The notes beneath the pieces were generated by a model. It searched no databases. It was not told the origin of the DNA and saw nothing but the letters and a program-made list of their open reading frames with translations. Of a stretch of 21,723 nt of DNA, positions 6,107 to 14,208 are shown in pieces. Within the stretch, counting starts at the first letter, position 1. Each line of letters starts with the position of its first letter. The position numbers were made by a program, and so were the translations under genes. Origin of the DNA: an uncultured Clostridium sp. (GTDB taxonomy: Bacteria > Bacillota_A > Clostridia > TANB77 > CAG-508); assembly GCA_947244675.1 (NCBI GenBank), contig CAMXLV010000017.1, positions 1 to 21,723 of the forward strand, read 5' to 3'.

Positions 6107-7720
6107 ATGAAGCGAGTTGTTGCATACTGTCGTGTATCTACTGACCATGAAGATCAAAAAAATTCTTTGGAAAATCAAAGGTTGTATTTTGAAGAATATG
6201 TAAGCCAACATAAGGACTGGAAACTAATTGAAATATATGCAGATGAAGGAATTAGTGGAACATCATTAAAAAAGAGAAATGACTTTAATAGAATGTATCG
6301 AGATAGGCTAAAAAACAAATATGATATTATACTGACAAAAGAAGTATGTAGGTTTGCAAGGAATACAGTAGATACACTAGAAAAGACAAGAGAATTTAAA
6401 AAAATAGGAATTGAAGTAAGATTCATAATAGACAATATTAGTACATTTGATACAGATGGAGAATTAAGACTAACAATAATGGCAGGATTAGCTCAAGATG
6501 AAAGTAGGAGAATTTCTGAAAGGGTACAATTTGGAGTAATACAAAGTATGAAAAAAGGAGTTGCTTTTGGAAATATAGTATATGGCTACGATTTTGTCAG
6601 AGATCCTATAACTGGTAAAAAGACCAAATTAGTAATTAACGAAAAAGAAGCAGCAATAGTAAGAGAAATATTTAATATGTATCTTCATGAAGGTAAAGGT
6701 GCTTATACTATTGCAAAAGAACTAAAAGAAAGAGGAGTTGAAATCAAGAGAACTAGAAGTAAAGAGAAGTCAACAGACTGGAGAGAATCAACGATTTTAG
6801 ATATTTTACAAAATGTGAAGTACATAGGAGATTTAAAACAAAGGATTACATACACTACTGACTTTTTAGAGCATACTAAAAAATATAATCAAGGCGAAGT
6901 AGAATTTATTTATAAAGAAAATCATCATGAGGCTATAATTGACAGGGAAATATTTATGGCAACACAAAAAGAATTAAAAAGAAGAAGTGAAATGTATAAA
7001 CATGAAAAAAGTAAATACACAAATAAGCATACTTTCTCTGGCAAATTAGTTTGTGCTTGCTGTGGTGCATCTTATGTTGGTGGCGAAAATAGAAAAAGAA
7101 AAGATGGAACAATAAGAAAAACATGGAGATGTTATACTGCTACTAAATATGGAAAGAAACATATAGAAAATGACAAAGAAATAGGATGCAATAATGATAG
7201 AGTAAATAATGAACTTCTAAAAGAATGCTTCACAAAGGCTTTAAAAGAAATATTAACTAATAAAAATGAAATCAAAAGAGATGTAGAAGAATATGTTAAA
7301 AAAGCAATAAATAAATGTGAAAAAGAAACTGAATTAAGTGATATACTTTTAAAGGAAAAAGAACAACTTTGTAAAGAAAAAAACAAACTACTAGATTTGT
7401 GTATAAAAGAAATAATTGATGAAGAAACTTATAGACTAAAGAACAAAGAGATAGAAAACAAAATGATAAAATTAGAAAAAGAACTAAAAGCACAAGAGCA
7501 GAAAATCAAAATTAGAGATAATATTGAAGAAATATTAAGTAGTGTTAGAAAAACGGTAGATAACATATTGAATTTGAAAAAGTTTAGTAAAAACATTTGT
7601 AAGGAATTAGTTGATAAAGTTGTTATATACAATGATACAAAATTTGATTTTTATTTAAAGGGTTACGAAAACCCATATATTTTTGATGAAAAAAGTAACA
7701 TTTTATCCTTACAGCATTAG
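6107..7720 (+). CDS. Large serine recombinase (site-specific integrase of the element)
   Basis: This 537-aa enzyme cuts and joins attachment sites through a covalent phosphoserine. Residues 1-~145 are the resolvase domain: VAYCRVSTD carries the nucleophilic Ser10, and DEGISGTS, FARNTVDTL and ISERVQFG are conserved landmarks. From ~160 (VYGYDFVRDPITGKK, then VREIFNMYLHEGKGAYTIAKEL) comes the Recombinase domain, and CACCGASYVGG with a later CYT...GCNND is the zinc ribbon. Residues ~380-490 are a long lysine/glutamate-rich coiled coil. The size and order match TndX/TnpX-type large serine recombinases. It is the last gene of the element; its final codons run into the target pilin-like gene, as expected for an integrase next to an attachment junction. 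The start is ATG 6107, with a GGTAGG or GAGAG site before it. Confidence 0.9.
   Translation: MKRVVAYCRVSTDHEDQKNSLENQRLYFEEYVSQHKDWKLIEIYADEGISGTSLKKRNDFNRMYRDRLKNKYDIILTKEVCRFARNTVDTLEKTREFKKIGIEVRFIIDNISTFDTDGELRLTIMAGLAQDESRRISERVQFGVIQSMKKGVAFGNIVYGYDFVRDPITGKKTKLVINEKEAAIVREIFNMYLHEGKGAYTIAKELKERGVEIKRTRSKEKSTDWRESTILDILQNVKYIGDLKQRITYTTDFLEHTKKYNQGEVEFIYKENHHEAIIDREIFMATQKELKRRSEMYKHEKSKYTNKHTFSGKLVCACCGASYVGGENRKRKDGTIRKTWRCYTATKYGKKHIENDKEIGCNNDRVNNELLKECFTKALKEILTNKNEIKRDVEEYVKKAINKCEKETELSDILLKEKEQLCKEKNKLLDLCIKEIIDEETYRLKNKEIENKMIKLEKELKAQEQKIKIRDNIEEILSSVRKTVDNILNLKKFSKNICKELVDKVVIYNDTKFDFYLKGYENPYIFDEKSNILSLQH
7696..7720. other. Element/chromosome attachment junction
   Basis: The pilin-like reading frame has a TAA at 7696-7698 and is open only from 7699, in the middle of what should be its N-terminal segment (…LTALVITIIILLILAG), while the recombinase frame ends at TAG 7718-7720 within it. 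Homologous pilin-like proteins have an upstream K-G-(I/F)-(T/S)-L processing site that is missing here. The crossover therefore lies between about 7699 and 7715. The matching other junction, with the 5' part of the pilin gene, would be beyond the left edge. Confidence 0.6.
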
Positions 7721-8241
7721 TCATAACGATTATTATATTGTTAATTTTAGCAGGAATAACAATTATTACCTTAGCAGGAGATAATGGAATATTAAGTAAA
7801 ACTAATTTAGCTGGAGAAGAGGTAAAAAAGAAAGAATATGAAGAAGTTTTAAAAATTATTGGCAATGGACTAAAACCAGATAAAGTTATTAATAATTGGA
7901 ATAGAAAAAAATTTTTAGATGAGTTTGAAAAAAAAGTTCATAAAGAAGAAAAATTCACAAAATCACAAATAAATCGAAAAAATGATGAAACTATTATTAT
8001 AATAACAAAAGAGGGATATGGGTATAGGATAACAGAGAATAGTATAGAATATATAGGAAAACAAGGAGAAATTGATTCATCAAAATTAAAAGAGAGTAAT
8101 ATCATTTTTTCTTATTACCCATCATTAACAGATAAGCAATGGAGCAATCAAAATGTGATCGTTAGTATTAAAATTTCAAATGAATTAGAGGATAAATATG
8201 AATTGCAATATTCACTAGATGGCGTAAATTGGGCAAAATAT

Positions 8242-8244
8242 CGG
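8242..8244 (+). other. Putative +1 frameshift codon CGG(A), pilin-like gene site 1
   Basis: Context aaa tat C GGA agt gaa. The zero frame stops at TGA two codons later; the shifted frame reads WAKY-GSEI. Confidence 0.65.
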
Positions 8245-9106
8245 AAGTGAAATTACAATGGAAGAAAATGGGATGATTTATGTAAGACTAGTAAGTGACT
8301 TGTATGAAATAGTATGTGAAGCAACAGGAAATATAGGCAACATTGATAAAATTAGTCCCAATGCATCTATAATAGATTTTAGCACTAATACAGTAACAGT
8401 AGGAGAATCTGTAACAGTAACAGTTAGCCAGAGTGATGATTTAAGTGGAATTGATATAAAAAATTGTAAATATGTTTTTACTATGTAAAATACAGAAATA
8501 GGAACAGAAGATATATCGAAATATATAGGTACATTTAAAAAAGAAATAGATGATACATTGACATTGAATTGCCCAAAAGCAGGGACATATTATTTACATG
8601 TGCTAAGTGTTGATTTAGCAGGAAATAAAAAAGAGACAATTTCTTCTATTGGTGTCAAGGCTACTTACACTTATACAATTATTTCAGATGGAATATTACA
8701 AAAAACAAATTATTTTTATTGTGGACAAACAGTTGGTGTGCCTGGTGGTATAAAACAAAATACTGCTTTTGAAAATCATGTCGTGATAACATTATGGAAT
8801 GCTTTAAATACATATTCAGCAGCAACCTGGAATGTTCCAGTAATGGGGGAAAATGCGACAGTTGTGTATGATATGGAGACAATAGGTGGTAATACAGAAG
8901 TTCGTACTACCTATTTATTTGGTGCAGCAATTCAGCCAAATGCTAATAGTGTATCAACAGGTCCCTATACTTCTTTTTATGGAAGTCAAACTATAATAGG
9001 CGGAAATAATAACACAAATAGACAAACCTATCAGGTTTCATTAACAGGAATAAAGGATGCATTACATGTTGGTTTTTTTCTAAATACAGCTAATACTTCT
9101 TTACAA

Positions 9107-9109
9107 CGG
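9107..9109 (+). other. Putative +1 frameshift codon CGG(A), pilin-like gene site 2
   Basis: Context tta caa C GGA gga aga. The shifted frame gives the terminal GGRSCYVYTLKVVF. Confidence 0.6.
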
Positions 9110-9185
9110 AGGAAGAAGTTGTTATGTCTATACATTAAAAGTAGTTTTTTAATTTGAAAATAAAAATGAAATTGAATAAAATACA

Positions 9186-9227
9186 AAAAAATGCACATAA
9201 CAATAAAAAGGAGAGTGTGCATTTTTT
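9186..9227 (+). terminator. Rho-independent terminator of the pilin-like gene
   Basis: aaaaaatgcaca (9186-9197) pairs perfectly with tgtgcatttttt (9216-9227), 12 bp, with the T run in the right arm. Confidence 0.75.
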
Positions 9228-9419
9228 ATGGAAGAAAAAAAGAAAGCGGAACAAAAGGAAAAACAAGTAGAATATGGGGTAGCAGAAGTAGGAGAAGATG
9301 CTACTAAATATGGTGAGTTTATATCTTCCTATTTTGCTTGGGTATCACTTCCAGAGCAAAAAGAAAAGGTAGAAGACTTAGAACAAATAGGAAAAAAGAA
9401 AAAGGATAAAAAACAGTAA
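9228..9419 (+). CDS. Small charged hypothetical protein (63 aa), doubtful
   Basis: The ORF starts at the base after the terminator arm and encodes a Lys/Glu-rich peptide with a central segment (YGVAEVGEDATKYGEF, then FAWVSLPEQKEKVEDL) that looks less random than its ends. The nearest AAGGAG lies in the hairpin loop, about 14 bases upstream, which is too far for efficient initiation. No family is recognised. It may be real if a promoter lies in the loop region, or it may be chance coding in A-rich DNA. Confidence 0.3.
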   Translation: MEEKKKAEQKEKQVEYGVAEVGEDATKYGEFISSYFAWVSLPEQKEKVEDLEQIGKKKKDKKQ

Positions 9420-9474
9420 AAAAAGGAGAAAAAATAAGAAAATAAAGCATAAAAGAAATAAAAACAATGAAGAA

Positions 9475-9491
9475 AGTCAAAGAAAGTCAAA
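9475..9491. promoter_or_regulatory. CtsR operator, upstream box
   Basis: AGTCAAA-GAA-AGTCAAA is a perfect heptad direct repeat with a 3-bp spacer, the known CtsR binding-site architecture ((A/G)GTCAAA-NAN-(A/G)GTCAAA). It lies just upstream of the -35 hexamer. Confidence 0.9.
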
Positions 9492-9499
9492 AAATGAAA

Positions 9500-9528
9500 T
9501 TGAATAAAGAAAAGAATATAGATATAAT
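9500..9528 (+). promoter_or_regulatory. ctsR operon promoter
   Basis: TTGAAT (9500-9505) and TATAAT (9523-9528) are 17 bp apart, placing the start near 9535, at the edge of the downstream CtsR box. CtsR bound to both boxes would block the promoter from each side. Confidence 0.8.
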
Positions 9529-9537
9529 TATACTATA

Positions 9538-9554
9538 AGTCAAAGAAAGTCAAA
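9538..9554. promoter_or_regulatory. CtsR operator, downstream box
   Basis: This is a second perfect AGTCAAA-GAA-AGTCAAA, overlapping the predicted transcription start. It is identical in sequence to the box at 9475. Confidence 0.9.
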
Positions 9555-9576
9555 GACAAAAAAGGAGATGAAAGAT

Positions 9577-10021
9577 ATGAGAATGTCAGATGTAATAGAA
9601 GAATTTATCAAAGAATTATTTGAACAAGAAGATAGCATTGAAATACAAAGAAATGAATTAGCAGAACAATTTAATTGTGTACCTTCACAAATTAATTATG
9701 TAATAGCCACACGTTTTAAACCATCACAAGGTTATTATGTAGAAAGCAGACGAGGTGGTCGGAGGACATATTACAATAAAGAAAGTAAATAGCACAAAAT
9801 CAGATTATATTATGCATATTATTAATAATATGGGAACAGAAATAACAGCTAGTGAAGTAGATATCATCATTAGTGATTTTTTAACCTATAGCATAATAGA
9901 TCTTAAAATTGCAAAATTATTAAAAGTAGCAACAAGTGATAATGTTTTACGATTGGATAAAGAAGAAAAAGATAAAATAAGAGCGAGAATCTTAAAAAAT
10001 ATGTTATTGAACTTAGAATAA
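9577..10021 (+). CDS. ctsR: CtsR, repressor of class III stress genes, with +1 shift at CGG 9760
   Basis: ATG 9577 is chosen because GGAG (9564-9567) is 9 bases upstream; ATG 9568 directly abuts it. The winged-helix N-terminal part ([13 protein letters not shown], then [22 protein letters not shown]) is the CtsR HTH that reads the AGTCAAA repeats just upstream. The zero frame dies 10 codons after CGG 9760. Skipping C9760 restores [15 protein letters not shown], the invariant glycine-rich beta-wing that enters the DNA minor groove and whose first Arg is the McsB target region. The frame then runs through the C-terminal four-helix dimerisation domain to TAA 10021. The total is 147 aa, normal for the family (~150). 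Without the shift the product would lose half the wing and the dimer domain and could not repress, so shift efficiency could set repressor level. Confidence 0.85.
9760..9762 (+). other. Putative +1 frameshift codon CGG(A), ctsR
   Basis: Context ggt ggt C GGA gga cat. It restores the conserved RGGGG wing of CtsR. Confidence 0.8.
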
Positions 10022-10037
10022 AAGGAGGAATTTTAAA

Positions 10038-10583
10038 ATGTTATGTGATAATTGTGGAAAAAGAGAAGCAAATGTAAGGTATTCCGAAAACATGAATGGA
10101 AGAAAAAAAGAATTGAATTTATGTGAAGAATGTAGTAAAAAACTAGGAATTGGGAAAATAGATTTTAGTATGCCAATTGACTTTTCTAGTTTCTTTGGAG
10201 AATTCATGGAAGATTTTAATTCTCCAGAATTTATGCCATTTATAAGTGAAAGTAAAACTTTAAAATGTAACAATTGTGGCTATACTTTTGAAGATATTGT
10301 AAATAGCGGAAAATTAGGATGTGCTAATTGTTATCAAGTATTTGAAGAAAGATTAGATCCAATTATTAAGAGAATGCAAGGAGCAAATCAACATATTGGT
10401 CGAATAGGAAAAAAGATAGATCAACAAATTGACCAAAAAATAACCAAACCGAAAGAAAAAGTTCATAAAATAGATAACAAAATAGAACAATTACAGCTCA
10501 AATTAAAACAAGCTATAAAAGAAGAAAATTATGAAGAAGCAGCTAAAATTAGAGATGAGATAAAAAAAGAAAAAGGAAATTAA
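10038..10583 (+). CDS. mcsA: McsA, activator of the protein arginine kinase
   Basis: The 181-aa protein has four CxxC pairs: CDNC (residues 3-6) and CEEC form one zinc site, CNNC and CANC (from ~75 and ~93) a second. A C-terminal UVR motif (LQLKLKQAIKEENYEEAAKIRDEIKK) is the segment that contacts ClpC/McsB partners. McsA binds and activates McsB and helps ClpC act on CtsR and aggregated proteins. AAAGGAGG lies 10 bases before ATG 10038, and the gene begins 16 bases after ctsR, so it is co-transcribed. Length and motif order are typical. The gene has no in-frame CGG. Confidence 0.92.
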   Translation: MLCDNCGKREANVRYSENMNGRKKELNLCEECSKKLGIGKIDFSMPIDFSSFFGEFMEDFNSPEFMPFISESKTLKCNNCGYTFEDIVNSGKLGCANCYQVFEERLDPIIKRMQGANQHIGRIGKKIDQQIDQKITKPKEKVHKIDNKIEQLQLKLKQAIKEENYEEAAKIRDEIKKEKGN

Positions 10584-10605
10584 AAATAGGAGGAAGGAAA
10601 AGAAA

Positions 10606-11607
10606 ATGAATTGGTATTTGCAATCATCCGAGAATTCAGATGTAGCAAAGAGTACAAGAATACGATTTGCTAGAAATTTACAAGGTTTTCAATTTAATAC
10701 AATGCAAAAAGAAGCTATCGAAAATAAAATACAAGAGGGACTTTATCAAATTGGTTATGGATTAAAACTTCTAAAATTAAAAGATATGGATGACATTACA
10801 AAAATGAGTTTAGTGGAGAAAAATTTAATTAGTCCAGAATTTGCATTGAAAAAGAACGAAATAGGAAGTATTTTAATAAATGAAGAAGAAAATATTTGTA
10901 TCATGATAGGAAATGAAGATCATTTAGAGATACAAGTTTTTAGTTGTGGATTTGAATTAGAAAATACACTTAATTTGGCAATTGAAATTGATCAAAAATT
11001 AGAAGAGACATATGGGTATGCTGTAAGTGAAAAATATGGTTATTTAACCAATTGCCCCAATAATTTAGGAACAGGACTAAGAGCTTCTGTTATGGTACAT
11101 TTGCCAGCACTTTCTAAAACAAAAAATACAAGAAAAGTCTTAGAAGCAATTCATAGTTTTGGAGTTAATATCCGAGGTGTTTATGGAGAAAACACAGAAA
11201 GTACAGGAGATATGTATCAAATCTCTAATCAACAAACACTAGGAATTACGGAAAAAGAAATTGTGCAAAATTTAAAAGTGATTGTAGATAAAATAATAGA
11301 ACAAGAAAGGCAAGCAAGAAAACTATTAACTAGAGATGATCTAGCATTAGAAGATATAATTTATCGAAGTTATGGAATATTAAGCAATTGTAAAAAAATA
11401 TCATCAGAAGAAACAAGAACTTTATTATCAAATATCAAATTAGGAACTGACTTGGGAATGTTAAAAGAGTTAACTGATTTGAAAGTACAAAAATTATATC
11501 TATATACCAAACCAGCTAATTTACAAAAGTTTTTAGGAGAACAATATGAGGCAATAGAGCGTGACATAAAAAGAGCTGAGGTCATAAAACAAATTTTGAT
11601 TAGTTAG
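10606..11607 (+). CDS. mcsB: McsB, protein arginine kinase
   Basis: The 333-aa protein is related to phosphagen kinases and phosphorylates arginine side chains, marking proteins for ClpC-ClpP and inactivating CtsR. Landmarks: STRIRFARNLQGFQF near the start (nucleotide-binding Arg residues), GNEDHLEIQ (~105, the 'NEEDH' catalytic loop with one residue fewer than usual), NCPNNLGTGLRASVMVHLP (~150, the conserved catalytic 'CPTNLGTGLRAS'), RGVYGENTESTGDMYQISN, and a C-terminal RDIKRA that matches the allosteric phosphoarginine-binding RDxxRA motif. The ribosome site is AGGAGGAAGG before ATG 10606; the gap to mcsA is 22 bases. The frame is intact with no in-phase CGG (an out-of-phase ACG GAA at 11249 is harmless). 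Confidence 0.93.
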   Translation: MNWYLQSSENSDVAKSTRIRFARNLQGFQFNTMQKEAIENKIQEGLYQIGYGLKLLKLKDMDDITKMSLVEKNLISPEFALKKNEIGSILINEEENICIMIGNEDHLEIQVFSCGFELENTLNLAIEIDQKLEETYGYAVSEKYGYLTNCPNNLGTGLRASVMVHLPALSKTKNTRKVLEAIHSFGVNIRGVYGENTESTGDMYQISNQQTLGITEKEIVQNLKVIVDKIIEQERQARKLLTRDDLALEDIIYRSYGILSNCKKISSEETRTLLSNIKLGTDLGMLKELTDLKVQKLYLYTKPANLQKFLGEQYEAIERDIKRAEVIKQILIS

Positions 11608-11654
11608 AGGTAGTTCTTACTAAAAACAAATAAGGGAAAGGAAGGATTAAGAAA

Positions 11655-14103
11655 ATGACATATAAATTTACAAATAGAGCCAAAAAGGCAATTGAATTGG
11701 CAAATGAAGTAGCATTAGAATTAGGGCATAATTATATTGGAACAGAACATATTTTATATGGATTAGTTAAAGAAGGAAGTGGTGTTGCTTGTAGAGTACT
11801 AAAAAATCAAGAAGTAGCACCAGATAGTGTAATTGATAAAATGATAGAATTAATAGGACAAGAAGAAGCAATTACAGAGACATTAGGTTTTACGCCAAGG
11901 ACAAAAAGAGTAATAGAAAATGCATTTATAGAAGCAAGAAAGCTAGGGTATAACTATATTGGAACCGAACATTTATTGATTGGAATATTAAGAGAAGGAG
12001 ATTGTATTGCAGCAAGAATTTTATTAGAATTAAATGTTAATATTCCTAGATTATATAGTGAAATTATTAAAGTAATAAATGAGGGAGAAGATTTACAAGG
12101 AGATGAAAAAGAAGGAATTAGTGAAAAAAAGACAGGAAGTTATAACCAAACAACAACTTTGAATCAATTTGGAGAAGATTTAACTAAAAAAGCCACAGAA
12201 GGAAAATTAGATCCTATTATTGGAAGAAAAGAAGAAATTGAAAGAGTGATTCAAATCTTGTCAAGAAGGACAAAAAATAATCCTTGTTTAATTGGTGAAC
12301 CAGGTGTTGGTAAAACAGCTGTAGTGGAAGGATTAGCACAAAAAATTGTAATAGGAGATGTACCAGAGATTTTAAAAGAAAAAAGAGTAGTAAGTATGGA
12401 TATTTCTGGTATGGTAGCAGGTGCTAAATATAGGGGAGATTTTGAAGAAAGAATAAAAAAGGCATTAAATGAAGTGAAAAAGGCAGGAGATGTAATTTTA
12501 TTTATAGATGAAATGCATACAATTGTTGGAGCAGGAGCAGCAGAAGGAGCAATTGATGCTGCTAATATTTTAAAACCATTGCTAGCAAGGGGAGAAATTC
12601 AACTAGTAGGAGCTACTACTTTGAATGAATATCGCAAATATATTGAAAAAGATTCAGCATTAGAAAGAAGATTTAGCCCTGTTAATGTGAGTGAACCAAG
12701 TGATAAAGATACCATTAAAATTTTAAAGGGAATTCGTGATAAATATGAAGCTCATCATGGTGTAAAAATTACAGATGAAGCAATTGAAGCAGCAGTTACT
12801 ATGTCTGTTCGCTATATTAATGATCGATTCTTACCAGATAAAGCAATTGATCTAATTGATGAAGCAGCTTCAAGGGCAAAGCTTAAAACTTTTACAGAGC
12901 CAGAAAATTTAAAAGAATTAGAAGAACAAATAGAAGAAGTAAAAAAGGACAAAGAAGAAGCTGTACAAACACAGAAGTTTGAAAAGGCAGCCATGCTTAG
13001 AGATAAAGAAAGAGAACTAAAAGAAAAATATGAAAAAGAACAGAAAAAGTGGAAAAATAAAAATACAAAACAAGTAACAAATATTGTAGAAGAAAATATT
13101 GCAGAAGTTATTAGTAATTGGACAGGAATACCAGCTAGTAAAATTACAGAAGATGAAAATATTCGTTTGAAAAATCTTGAAAAGAATCTTCACCAAAGAG
13201 TAATTGGCCAAAATGAAGCAGTAGAAGCAGTAGCAAAAGCAATTAGGAGAGGAAGGGTAGGATTAAAAGATCCCAAAAGACCGATTGGTTCATTCTTATT
13301 TTTAGGACCAACAGGAGTGGGGAAAACAGAACTGTCAAAAGCTTTAGCACAAAGCTTATTTGGAGATGAAAATGCAATGATCCGAGTAGATATGTCTGAG
13401 TTTATGGAACCACATTCTGTTTCTAAATTAATTGGTTCTCCTCCAGGCTATGTTGGATTTGATGAGGGTGGACAGTTAACGGAAAAAATCAGAAGAAAAC
13501 CATATTCTGTTATTTTATTTGATGAAATTGAAAAAGCACATCGGAGATGTTATGAATATGTTATTACAAATTTTAGAAGATGGACGTCTAACAGATAGCC
13601 AAGGAAGAACTGTAAATTTTAAAAATACAGTAATTATTATGACATCTAATATTGGTGCAAGGCAAATTACAGATAAAAAATCATTAGGATTTAGCCAAAT
13701 AGCTTCTAAGAACGAAAGCAGCCAAAAAGAATATGAGGAAACGAAAAAAGAAGTAATGGAAACATTAAAAAGAGAATTAAGACCAGAATTTATTAATCGT
13801 ATTGATGAAATCATTGTATTCCATAAATTAACAGATGATGAAATTGGTCAAATCATTGATATTATGTTACAAGAAGTTATTAATCGATTAGCCTTGCAAA
13901 AAATAAAAATAGAAGTGGATACTAGTGTAAAGGAGCTAATTAGTAGTAAAGGAATTGATAAAAATTTTGGGGCTAGACCACTAAGAAGAACCATTCAAAA
14001 TGTATTAGAAGATAAGTTAGCAGAAGAGATTTTAGAAGGAAATTTAAAGAAAAACAAATTAACTAAAATTGGAGTAGAAGGAGATAAAATTGTGATTCGA
14101 TAA
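11655..14103 (+). CDS. clpC: ClpC, AAA+ unfoldase, with +1 shift at CGG 13542
   Basis: ClpC unfolds arginine-phosphorylated and McsA/MecA-delivered proteins into ClpP. Two Clp N repeats (residues ~5-140) come first, then AAA domain 1 with Walker A GEPGVGKT (~215) and Walker B LFIDE, then the coiled-coil M domain (~405-470, [15 protein letters not shown]), then AAA domain 2 with GPTGVGKT (~556) and the pore loop [13 protein letters not shown]. The zero frame ends 19 codons after codon 630 (CGG 13542). Skipping C13542 converts EKAH-R to [19 protein letters not shown], the conserved sensor/arginine-finger region of domain 2, and reads through to TAA 14103, giving 815 aa, the usual length. Unshifted product would lack half of domain 2. 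The gene is last in the CtsR-controlled operon. Confidence 0.88.
13542..13544 (+). other. Putative +1 frameshift codon CGG(A), clpC
   Basis: Context gca cat C GGA gat gtt. It restores EKAHGDV in AAA domain 2. Confidence 0.8.
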
Positions 14104-14113
14104 ATAAGAATAA

Positions 14114-14142
14114 AAAGGAAGAGGTCTTAAGGCTTCTTCCTT
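14114..14142 (+). terminator. Hairpin after clpC, weak terminator
   Basis: aaggaaga (14115-14122) pairs with tcttcctt with a G-rich extension, but no U run follows, so it is an imperfect terminator or mRNA 3' stabiliser. Confidence 0.4.
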
Positions 14143-14149
14143 AAAGTCA

Positions 14150-14178
14150 TTGGCAAATAGCAAAAAACATGGTATAAT
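14150..14178 (+). promoter_or_regulatory. Promoter of dxs
   Basis: TTGGCA (14150-14155), a 17-bp spacer and TATAAT (14173-14178) lie 30 bases before the dxs ATG. There is no CtsR box here, so dxs leaves the stress operon. Confidence 0.8.
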
Positions 14179-14208
14179 GCCTATATAAAATAAAAAAGGA
14201 GAAAAATT

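Larger units (their letters stand above)
7699..9152 (+). pseudogene. 5'-truncated pilin-like surface protein, two CGG shifts and one in-frame TAA
   Basis: The remnant begins with the hydrophobic helix of type IV pilin-like proteins (LVITIIILLILAGITI then GDNGILSKT) but lacks its start, leader and cleavage site, removed by the element insertion. After ~160 residues of coil, an immunoglobulin-like region follows (ISPNASIIDFSTNTVTVGES, later AGTYYLHVLSVDLAGNK), then a C-terminal beta-rich domain ending GGRSCYVYTLKVVF. Two +1 shifts at CGG 8242 and CGG 9107 are needed to join the frames; both give Gly at the join. A TAA at 8486-8488 interrupts VFTM/NTEIGTED in the joined frame and is a true nonsense change. 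Loss of the 5' end explains relaxed selection and the TAA; the CGG breaks may predate it because intact genes show the same. Confidence 0.7.

Noticed and set aside
1..7700. Conjugation genes or a complete ICE
   Set aside because: No relaxase, coupling protein or type IV secretion gene is visible; only the integrase end of an element can be supported in this window.
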